This document shows, in pieces, positions 24,464 to 33,513 of a stretch of 64,000 nt of DNA. Where the stretch lies: assembly GCA_949752745.1 (NCBI GenBank), contig OX457026.1, positions 48,578,456-48,642,455 on the forward strand, read 5' to 3'. Numbering within the stretch: position 1 is the stretch's first letter; every line of letters starts with the position of its first letter. The DNA comes from Protula sp. h YS-2021. Its lineage: Eukaryota > Annelida > Polychaeta > Sabellida > Serpulidae. The translations under genes and the position numbers were made by a program. The notes beneath the pieces are model-generated. The model ran no database searches. It saw only the letters and a list, made by a program, of their open reading frames with translations, and was not told the DNA's origin.

Positions 24464-24511
24464 CCTTGCAAGTGGGTACTATTTCGCTACGTGTAGCGAA
24501 ATTCGGTCTAG
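24464..24511 (+). other. 3-prime terminus of element 2 (subterminal repeat, hairpin, CTAG)
   Basis: TTGCAAGTGGG (24466-24476) is the exact complement of CCCACTTGCAA at 12470-12480. Four bases later the 10-bp arms ATTTCGCTAC (24481-24490) and GTAGCGAAAT (24493-24502) can pair, then TCGGT and CTAG. The same end in reverse orientation is at 50577-50625. Confidence 0.85.
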
Positions 24512-25019
24512 TTTTCGTTCGCTTTCGAAGCGAGTTGTCATGAATTCCATTCTCGATTGAGCGATAACATAGTAATGTGCTTGGTTGAGACCCCTGATGT
24601 CTATACAATACCAATTTGTCTGCGTCTACTCAACGTTGCACCAAAAACGACGATTTAACGTCGGAAAAGTGGGGTTTTTGTTGCGACTTTTAAATAATGT
24701 TTAAAGCAACGTTTGGCAGCGATTAAACAATGTTCTTGCAGCATTGTTTAAACTTTGCTGCAAAGACGTTGATTAAATGTTGATCTTTTTCGCGACCAAT
24801 CACAACCACATTACAACTAGATTCATTGTTGCACTTGGGTCGAGTCGCCGTCGCAATCTTCAATCAGCGTTGGACAAACTTCGTAATGTTCATTAGGTTA
24901 TATCTATAACATTTATTGTTGCACCGCCTTAATATTTTTCAGAATAGAATTTCGTGTGCGCAGCCGAAATTTACTTGATGTGAGGCCAAGATTAGATCTG
25001 TTCTTTTTTATCATTCGTA
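24512..25019. other. Spacer rich in AACGTTG / GTTGCA words, no gene seen
   Basis: Several short, related words (acgttgcacc, gcaacgttt, acgttgatt, tgttgcacc) recur on both strands between about 24630 and 24930. This may be the remains of a small inverted-repeat element; I could not define ends or a target duplication. Confidence 0.3.
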
Positions 25020-25435
25020 CAGGGAAACTTTTCTTCGACCCTCTCCTTATTTTGACTTTTTACAAGTATTTTTTTTCTTTTTACTTTTGGTTGCTTCCGA
25101 ACAACTCATCCTAGACCGAAGATCAAATTTGGTACACGTACAATCTCGCAGGAATCTCAAAATTGACCTTCAAGGTCAAAAGTGAAACCGAGGCCAGAAT
25201 AATATAGAACCCTTATTTATAACAAAAATGGCTAGAAATAGGGTTGAAATCCCTGTTCAAACACAAATATGCTTTGAGTAGGGAGTAACCTCGACACAGG
25301 AATCCTGAACTTGAGGGTGAAAGTTAACGGTCAATGAACCTTTGATTCGCGAAAGCGGTGGAACGATTTAGAGATTTATATTTCATTTTCGAACTTTTGC
25401 AACTCGGTGACATTTGTTGTTTATCCACGTGGGTC
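25020..25435 (+). repeat. Decayed single-unit relative of the Helitron-like elements
   Basis: The order of the 5-prime module is still readable: poly-T-rich start, AACTCATCCTAGACCGAAGA, AAATTTGGTACACG, TTGACCTTCAAGGTCA, then an AAAAATGGCTAGAAATAGGG segment matching the AAAAATTGCTGGAAATAGCG of the copy near 59780. One degraded monomer follows (CGAAAGCGGTGGAACGATTT ... CATTTTCGAAC). Much more diverged than the other copies, so probably older; no expanded array. Confidence 0.6.
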
Positions 25436-25925
25436 GTTAGATTTAGCTTTAAGTTGCGATGCACCTGATGCGTCTTACAGACAGTTTAGAACTAGTCAGC
25501 ATCGGAAATGCCCTTTCGTGACATATTTTAGGACCTATTGCCTAAAAAAGGAACAGAAAGTGGAAAAGTGATTGAAAATTTATGGATCAGAAATGACCCA
25601 GTGGCAGGAAAAGTACTGAAACTAGCCACTCAAAGCATACATTTCAACATTTTAGGCTCAAGATTACAACTTATAAACAGATAATGTGGGTGTTATGTCA
25701 TAGAATTGTTTTGAAACCACTCAGCCATACATGCAGAGAAAATTACCTTCTTCCAGTGAGCAATTCCACAAAAAGTATCTTAAATTTTGTTTTGCTTTTC
25801 GATTTAATCACTCTGTATTGGAATAAATGCTTTTTAGGCCTAAGACTCCTTCCCTTCCCATCTCGAACCGGTAGGGGAAGGGTTCAGAGCAACCTCTTGC
25901 CGTTGACCATAGCAACCACGACGCC

Positions 25926-26114
25926 ATGACCGTGAAAGTCCCCGACGGTCCACAAACTATCCTAACCTTGGAATTTGGCAAAAGCGTGTTGCAAACCCTA
26001 GATCATGTCAGAAGGTACGTCATGTCTAACTTGCACTTGCCAGTACAGAACCTGTCCTATGGAGGAAACAAACTTAAGACAAAATGGTGGCACGCTGCTC
26101 TGGAAAAAGCTTAA
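25926..26114 (+). CDS. Possible ubiquitin-like ORF
   Basis: A 62-codon frame begins MTVKVPDGPQTILTLEFGKS and contains LPVQNLSYGGNKLK. The hydrophobic pattern and the position of the GG loop recall the first two thirds of a ubiquitin fold (strand-strand-helix-strand). There is no C-terminal extension of the usual kind; the frame ends in KWWHAALEKA. The local base composition is less AT-rich than the surroundings. It may be a first exon, a gene fragment or chance; a 110-codon antisense frame also covers it. Confidence 0.25.
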   Translation: MTVKVPDGPQTILTLEFGKSVLQTLDHVRRYVMSNLHLPVQNLSYGGNKLKTKWWHAALEKA

Positions 26115-26729
26115 GTCTAAACAGGCAACCGTAGATTGAGATGACTCAAACGACTCCTGGGCAATAAGTGTTGTGAATCCAGTTGAAAATTCTTTGTGGA
26201 GAAAAGAGGCACACTTCTCAGGACTATTGACATGGCTGCGTATAAGCTGAACATCTACCAGACCAAATTTACAAAGCAGAAATTCAGTTTCTATCGAATC
26301 AAATTTATCCAAACTTTGGCATGAGATCAATTAGTCTTTAGCTAATAAAATAAAAAGTAGAAGCAAAAAAAGCAACTTCAAACTAGGTCTCCGAGAAGCC
26401 CATGGAATTGCGTGTGTTTGCTAACTCATGACGAAAGTGAATGCCATAATATCATAGTGACGTAATACAAGGTAGCACGCCTTCTTGATGTCTCTTGAGT
26501 GGATGTCGGGATGGGCCTGTTTGAACTACTACATCAGAATTTTTTATTCTATTGCGTGAAGTATATATACCTGAAGGAAATCCCATCTAAAATGAAGATA
26601 AGCGAATTCGAAGCTTTTGAAGTAAAACAACTGTTTTAACCCTTAATTTGAAATTGAACAATTATTAGCTGTGATTGATTATTAGGACTAAGACAAACAG
26701 CTTTAGATATACTTCTTTTATGAATGAAT
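26115..26729. other. AT-rich spacer, nothing recognised
   Basis: No exon with matching splice sites or recognisable motif was found here. It would be intron if the DEG/ENaC gene extends upstream. Confidence 0.4.
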
Positions 26730-27045
26730 GTCTTAACTACGAAAAGTAGTCTTATACATTGTTTCTGTTATGATTGACTCTCCGGAGAAAGAGAAAGCGG
26801 CCTCATACATGCTTTCTGTTGTAACTTGACTTTACTTTTTTGAGCAGGTTAAACGACCCTTTGCGTGCTTCCTGTAATAAATGACTTTCTGAACTTAAAA
26901 AAGTGGCTTATACATGCTTTCTGTAATGGTTGACTTCCTGCATTTATTTAAAGCAGCATTATTTTTCTTGTGGCTGGCCTTCCAGAGTTGAGGAAAGCAG
27001 CCTTATATATATTTCCTGTTATGACTGGCTTTATGGACAGAATAT
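26730..27045. repeat. Degenerate minisatellite, unit about 65 bp
   Basis: Four to five imperfect units carry the words CTTATACATGCTTTCTGTTA, TGATTGACTTTCTG and AAAAGCGGC in the same order, at about 26750, 26808, 26870, 26910 and 27000. It ends just before the splice acceptor of the DEG/ENaC exon. Confidence 0.6.
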
Positions 27046-27087
27046 GAGTGTCATTTTAAGCAACTACATGCATATTTTCTCTTCTAG

Positions 27088-28450
27088 ACTTACAGCGATA
27101 TTTTGCTTTTATTGAATCCCCCGAATCGAAATCCACAAAGAGCAATGACACAACTTGCAGAAACAAGCTTATCACGAGACAATTTTCTTATGGTCAATGT
27201 TAGAATGAACTCCTACAAGGTTCCACTGGAAGCAGAAAAGCAGGTACCTAATAGCTATATTATGAGTAATTACAGTATTTTAGATCCGAAGTAATTGTAA
27301 GTAGTCTCGGTGATAACGATGGCACTTTTATTAGCACAGTTTCGTGTTAAATCACATTATAAGGACTACTATGAATTACCCAGAAGCAATTCCCCATTTT
27401 ATCGGTTTCTAAAAATAGTATAGTGCTTTTACTGAAACAAATTGTTAGCTAAGTAGTTATGTGGATTGCATAATTGTTGCAAAATTAAAAGTTGCAAAGA
27501 GATGATGACAGTCCTTTTCAAAAAAGCTTTTCAAAAAAGCTATGTCTCTCACAACCTGTTATACAAATAATACTGTCATTAATGTTTTCCAACATATAAA
27601 TATTATTCGCTAAAGGTTTTGTCTTTTGTGAATGTTATGGGGACGATGGGAGGAGTTCTTAACTTGTGGATTGGTATCATTTTTGTGACTCTAATAGAAA
27701 CTACTGATTTTATTTATCAACTTTGTAAAGGTAAGTTAAGTTTTATCCCGATCCCGATTTAAATAATATCAAATGAATTGTTATATTTAAATTATACTAT
27801 TTTCCATTTTTAAATGCCTTATTTGGTTGCAAAAATATATTCCATGTGGAAGAGAACAAGTGATATTCTTTACAACAGATTGATAAAAATATTCATTAAT
27901 AAAGCTGGTGCTTGAGTAAATACCTCTATCCGATCTTTTGCATTCACGCTGTATTTTACAAGTGACAGACTCTGATTTTATGCTCTGACATAGCATCTTA
28001 TAATAATATGGTTAATTTCTGTGGTAGACCGTAGCAAAACAGTTATTAGCTAAACATATTAAAATTAAGAAAATCTCATGCATGATCAGTTGTACTTTAA
28101 GTCCCCTTTCTCAGATTTATTTGATTATTCTGAAATGGAATGTATACGCGAGAGGACTGATGAATTTATTTTTACAATATTTTGACATGTGATTGATAAA
28201 AAGGCGTTACTTATCCTTTATGACAAAAACGCTGTCGAAATCATTCCTTTTCTGACTGCGAATTAACTCGCATTAAGTATAAAACTCATTTAAAGCTTGA
28301 TAATATTTTAAAGAATACTTGAATTGTTTCAATATTATATACCAAAACTCTTAGTATAACTTCACTGTTTTGCATGTTTTAGATCTCTGGAAGCGGAAGA
28401 AAAATGCAAAAATAGAGGAAAGTCATGAAAATGCTTGGCAAACACACTAA
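27088..28450 (+). CDS. DEG/ENaC-family sodium channel, last three exons
   Basis: Three exons fit by phase. 27088-27243 (acceptor TTTTCTCTTCTAG, donor CAG/GTACCT) encodes 52 codons ending in SRDNFLMVNVRMNSYKV, typical of the extracellular stretch before TM2. 27616-27730 (donor AAAG/GTAAGT, phase 1) reads VMGTMGGVLNLWIGIIFVTL then IETTDFIYQL, the GGxLxLWxG and second membrane helix of this family. 28383-28450 (acceptor GTTTTAG) adds a basic tail, DLWKRKKNAKIEE, and ends at TAA. Members are trimeric cation channels of the plasma membrane gated by peptides, acid or mechanical force. The upstream exons (TM1 and most of the Cys-rich extracellular domain) are not recognisable between 24.5 and 27.1 kb, so the gene is either truncated here or has a very long intron containing the satellite elements. 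Confidence 0.75.
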
Positions 28451-28525
28451 AAACATTCAATGTCGATACGGCTAAATGTGTATAAAGGCATAAGAGCTTA
28501 GGCTCAAACATAACTTGCCTTCATG

Positions 28526-28550
28526 AATAAATTTGTTTGGATGTAATAAA
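28526..28550 (+). terminator. PolyA signals of the DEG/ENaC gene
   Basis: Two AATAAA hexamers at 28526-28531 and 28545-28550 lie 75-100 bases after the stop codon, in the expected place for 3-prime end formation. Confidence 0.6.
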
Positions 28551-29036
28551 GTAAAATAGCCTTCTTTTACCTTTTTATCTCATAAGATTTTTGGAGTTGA
28601 CAAACATCTCTAAATCATTTTAGCAGAAGACTAATGCCATCATTTCTTGTGTCTTACTTGCTGGACGAATATAAAAGTAAAAAATGTAATATAGCTGGAT
28701 CACACAGAATTTCGTGCACTATGCATATAGCATTGATTTCAAAAATGTACAGTGCAATGTACCTTCTTTGTTGCCTGATGTGGAACAATTATTTACACTA
28801 ACTGGTTGATATCGTGCGGGCTTGACCCTTTGCCAACGCAATTGCTAAAGCAATCTGTACATCAGCTCAACCCTGTAATCATGCTTTTAATCAATCTTTC
28901 AATAAATCAGTCTGGTTGACTGAATATGACGGCAATGGTAAAGCAGGTGGTATTTAAGCCACTGCTTAAAAATCCAACACTCGACACTGGGCTGAAGAAT
29001 TATCTGTCATGCATGCCAAAGTCCATTGAACGAGCT

Positions 29037-29062
29037 ACACACACACATACACACACATGTGT
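29037..29062. repeat. CA microsatellite
   Basis: A short (CA)n run interrupted by one AT step, ending in ATGTGT. Confidence 0.8.
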
Positions 29063-29285
29063 CAAAACTTTCAAAATCGAGGTATTGTATTGAGTCCGAA
29101 ATACGGAACCACTGTAAATCTACCGAGTCAAGTAGACATACCCGTTGTGTCTTGTTCCTAACTGTCAGGTTAGACAGGCGAATAGAGTTCGGATATTGAA
29201 ACCCGGCAGTCGATAGTTATCTACCACGGTCACCTGGCCCGTGTGCTGTGCCCGCTCTGACGTAACCTTGACCTTGAAATTGCAG

Positions 29286-29399
29286 CAGTGCGTGAGACAA
29301 CAGCAGCATACGCTGCTCCAGAAGGCACGAGAACGCAAAAGTCAAAACCACTACTATGCCGTTTCCATTGACTTAGATGACTCAGCTGGCAGTGATTAA
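29286..29399 (+). CDS. Possible terminal exon, unknown protein
   Basis: After an acceptor-like CTTGAAATTGCAG, 37 codons stay open and end at TAA: a Gln-rich start (QCVRQQQHTLLQ), a basic KARERKSQNHYY and an acidic tail SIDLDDSAGSD. The composition looks coding compared with its flanks. No upstream exon was found and no family recognised. Confidence 0.25.
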   Translation, partial: QCVRQQQHTLLQKARERKSQNHYYAVSIDLDDSAGSD

Positions 29400-29562
29400 C
29401 AGTCGCAATTTATTACACTGCACTGAGACACGCGGACACCACATCGGCTCATTTGGCTGGAACTGTGAAAAGATATTATGAGATGCCCCTGCTACAATTA
29501 ATAGAGTAATACAATTGAAACGACGTCTGTAATAAAACGAAAAATTCTAACGTGACATCGAA

Positions 29563-30456
29563 GGCTATAGGGCAGAAATCGTTAACAACAAATACGCTAA
29601 AGAAATTCCCGAAGATGACAACCCAATATGTTACACTTGACACCACGGTATTCACCACGCTATATACAACCAGAGCAGGATCGTCTTTGATTGTTGTTCG
29701 AGGTTTGAAAACACCAGTTTGAACGATGTACAATGAGTTAATAGCGATTTTTTTATCCTTTTAGAAAGGATAAAGGAAAGATGTTCTATCAGTTTCAGGT
29801 AAGCCGAGAACATAAAAACTACCTTAGTTTCCTTTGGTAGAAAAGCAGAGAAATCACAGCCAAACCCAAACAATTCTGAAATACAGGGTCAGATTTCCTG
29901 AACAATTACTTCTGTGTAGACGATGGGTTAGCTGCAGCATCCTCCCCAGAAGAGGCAAACACTCTTTGTATGTCACGAAGTATAAAACTGCATAAGTTTA
30001 TTTCGAATGAACAAAGCCTCTTAGAAAAATTTCAGACGACGATAGAGCCAAATGCGTTTGCAGAATAAATTTGAATCAAACAGAGATTCATGTAGAGCGG
30101 AGTATTGGGCGTACAATGATGGGTTGATCTAGACTGTACTGAGTTTAAAATAGTGTTGACTGACGTAGAATTCTGTCAATAGTTTCTTTGGTCTATGGTC
30201 CTCTAGATTTTTTGCTCCAGTACTCCTTACAGGAAAGCAAATCTTGCAATAAATATGCAAAGCGATTAAAATATGCAGTACGATTAAAATGAACCCTTTC
30301 TCGGCGAATCTATAACTAAGTGTCGCGCATGGTGTAACAATCTAAAGGTCCTTGTAAGTCTTAAGATGGAACGGTGCTTACAAGCAGACGGATTCAGTGT
30401 AAAACGATGCAAGTATCATGGGTTATTGCTAATACCCAGACATGTGAATGATTGAT
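29563..30456 (+). pseudogene. BEL/Pao retrotransposon pol (reverse transcriptase) relic
   Basis: Broken frames read, in the order expected for BEL/Pao reverse transcriptase: IPEDDNPICYT then HHG, SRIVFDCCSRFENTSLNDV, then after a gap the catalytic region NNYFCVDDGLAAASSPEEAN (VDD at 29916-29924), LHKFISNEQSLLEKF, ILSIVSLVYGPL and PVLLTGKQIL, and CRAWCNNL...LKMERC. Several stops (TGA, TAA) and frame changes interrupt it, and the thumb region between SLNDV and the active site is badly decayed. No LTRs were identified. Known active relatives copy their RNA into DNA; this copy is dead. Confidence 0.75.
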
Positions 30457-33400
30457 GAACTGTGTTAGAAAGCTGCGTTGCAAGGAGAGAAATCAAACGG
30501 AAAATAGTTTGTTGAATCCTTTATTCACTTATTCGTCCACACTGGGTGCGCTTGCCCACAGTTAACGAACCGTTCACCCCACAGAAAATCTACTGGTACG
30601 TCACCATCGTTAAAACTTGACGGACGTGTTTTTCATCGTGGTTATAAAGGTCATCAACGGTAAATGGAACAACAGATATTCAGTAACATAAACAAATCGC
30701 TGTCAAATGAAATAAACCGCTGAAATGTACATACATATTTTCTGGAATATTGGCCTTTATGTTGTTCTCTTAAAATACGGGTAAGTGATTACAACAGCAC
30801 AATATTAATAAAATGACAATTGCTTACCGAACTTCTTGTTCACTTAAGGACATCATATATACTTTGTCCACCGTTTGAACCTTGAATTCTTGCCCCTTGT
30901 AGGACTCTTAAATTTGTCCACTTCTTAGGAATTAGACCTTCTGTTTTTTATCTCGAGGGCGTTACCTCGGAATCACTCCAAGATGGGACAAATCATATAT
31001 TCTTATACCCAAATTCTACCGCCAGGGCGGACCAGTGCAATACGTGCCCCGACCTTAATTCGGGGTCTTATTGGCTAAGGTATCTAAAGTAGTCTGCAAC
31101 AATAGGCAGAATCATTGACCCAATATGCTTATCTAATTTGATCATTATGGCAACCAAAAGATCTGACGGATTTTAATTACATAATAACCCCTATGGAAAA
31201 CATAGAAACCCCCGCCCAGAGACCCTTGATGGCTGCGGAAGGCTTTTGCATAATGTCTTCTCTTTTACACAAAGTCAAACAAATTATTATCAGTAAGGGA
31301 AAGCAGTATTTATTTGGATTCTTTGAAACCACCAGGTTATACGGTCTTAAAATACAATTCGTTACAGAAGGTGTGTATCTGAGAAAACGGTGGAAATAGG
31401 TTTATTATGTGCTAAACCATTTATGGTGTAATGTTTAAACTTCTTGTACTTCGAATAAACAATAACGTCATAGCTATAACTCATTTAAACGGATGCTCCA
31501 TATGCATTATGTACTAAGTAGAACTATCCATTAAGTGTATTCTCATTAATCTTCAGTGTTTGTTTCATACCAGAAGTTATGCATATCCGTCTTTATCCGA
31601 AGTTTGGTTAATCGTCATATCCGGATGTAATTACGTCCATGTAAATGCCCATCTATATAAACCCCAGAAAAAAGTAATATCCTTAGAACAATTCAGAATA
31701 ATTCAAAACCGCTCAGAGTGACTACAGTAATGCTAAAATAAAGAAAGTAGACTTAAGCTTTAAAGAGCACGCACGCTATCATTGTGTTTGGATTAAAAAT
31801 AGATATGAACTCTGTGTTTCATTTTAGTCTAAGCATCATTAAAGAAGATGTGTATCTGAGAAAACGGTGAAAATACTTTTATTATCTGCTAAGCCAATCA
31901 TAGAACAGATTGAAAGCTGAATATCTGCATACTGCAAGCACGACAAAAATGGAACAAAAAGTAGGATAACATGACAGTCGCTGGTATAGTGATACTGAAA
32001 GACTCTGATCTACCTCGAAATCAATAGAAACTCGGCGGAATAACAGAAACAGGGCCTGGTTTCAGACGAATTGCATGTACAAAACCGCCGAAGAACCCAG
32101 TTTCAATAGATGTTATAACATAAGTAGAGTCAGTGAACACATTTACGGTATTCCATGCTTTAGTTCCAGTCAGTTAGTGCTGTCCCCTTTTCCGACATAT
32201 TCCATCTTTCCATTGGGTAATAGACATTTTTGTAATAGATGAGAGAAAGTGCTGGGTAGTGTTGTGAACAGTTTGTATGAGTTTTTCATTACCGGGCCTG
32301 AATGAGCCCAACAAGGCTTTTTCTTTGTTGTCCAACAGCCAACCTGTACGGCGGTTCGATCTGCTGTGCATAACACCTTTTTACTCCGCAGATCCACTGA
32401 AATTCCGCGAAATGTGCCCTTCCTGCCCTCCCAGACCTTCTTCCTGCCACCAGTCATTGTCTAAATAATCTGCTCAAGGAATGATTTACTCAATTACCTT
32501 TTCTCAGGTAAAACTGAAAAGTATTTTTTGTAAAAATGCATAAATCTTTCATTGGTGTGGATTCGTATATAATAATACAATTTCACATAACCGATACAGA
32601 TAAGAATTAGCTCATTAAGGCGATTAAAACATCGGTCTTTCATTACTGATAATTCGAAGTCCTTTTAAAGTTATTTCTATTTTGCCTTTTATTGATGTGG
32701 ATTCACTTGCAATAACGGATTAGTATACACAGTCGCTAAATGCCATTGTGTTGCAAAATGTACTTTTTCACCCTCACACACACACGATGGATTATCGTAT
32801 AATTACAATTAGGAATATATCAGAAAATAAGTTAAATTCTACATTTTATTTTGCCCTTAAAATTTAAACATCGGTTGAAATGATATATCTGGCAACTCTA
32901 TTCTTTACATTTTGATTCTTAACATTAAATTATCACTCTTCATCGCCGTTTTGTCCAGGGTTGCACTTGTCGCCGTTTTGGTCTTCTCCGTTTTGGCCGT
33001 CGCCGTTTTGTCCGGGATTCCCTTATAACAGCGTAGACCGGCAAGCGTCGTTAATAAACGACCGGTTTCGAGTAATCCATGCGTCCTTCACCTTTCGACC
33101 ATACCCCCCAAAAATTGTGTGTTCCATAACTTGTCGGTTTCAGTGCCGACTGTCAACAGTTGAAAAGTTAACATAAAAATATTTATTTATTTAAAAATTA
33201 AAAAAGAATTTAATTATAATCTTATCAGTTTATTGAAAAAGTGTATCAAGTCCCGTTTCAAGAAGGCGAAGTCTTTGTTTTTATGCAGGCGATAATAGCG
33301 TTACAGTCTATAATACCGTTGTTATAAACAGATGACCTCTCAGAAATGTCGGCGATAATACAGTATTTGTGCAATATTACAGTATTTCCAAAATGTCAGT

Positions 33401-33513
33401 GCTTTTACTAAACAAGATATAACAAACATAACGCATTCTTTTATCTCTTTAAATTTTTTATTCAGTTCTTTGTGTTTTATTCCATTATCTGCAACTGAAA
33501 TCCCCCACCTGAT
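30457..33513. other. Gene-poor spacer with small duplications
   Basis: No recognisable gene. A 55-bp stretch (GTGTATCTGAGAAAACGGTG ...) occurs at about 31370 and again at 31848, in the same orientation and about 85 percent alike. A degenerate GTCGCCGTTTTG repeat occupies 32943-33008. Short frames elsewhere have no support. Confidence 0.4.

Larger units (their letters stand above)
12468..24511 (+). mobile_element. Helitron-like element 2, satellite-filled, about 12 kb
   Basis: It begins only 13 bases after the CTAG of element 1. The 5-prime hairpin CCCACTTGCAAAC/GTTTCCAAATGGG (12470-12498, loop TTC) is followed by poly-T (12531-12560), a conserved spacer with two diverged copies of an ACTCCTCCTAC module, and about 81 satellite monomers. 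It ends with TTGCAAGTGGG (24466-24476), a hairpin, five bases and CTAG (24508-24511), followed by TTTT. An inverted short copy lies at 50577-53008 and a third copy at 59367-63207. No coding frame for a Rep/helicase is present. Confidence 0.8.

Noticed and set aside
32040..32460. Possible RNase H fragment on the minus strand (VFTDSTYVITSIETG)
   Set aside because: One motif resembles the TDSxYV strand of RNase H, but stops surround it and the rest of the domain could not be found; too weak for a feature.
32943..33008. Minus-strand peptide with NGD repeats (GQNGDGQNGEDQNGD) in the GTCGCCGTTTTG repeat
   Set aside because: A TAA lies directly upstream in frame and a TGA shortly after; the repeat is probably just a short minisatellite.
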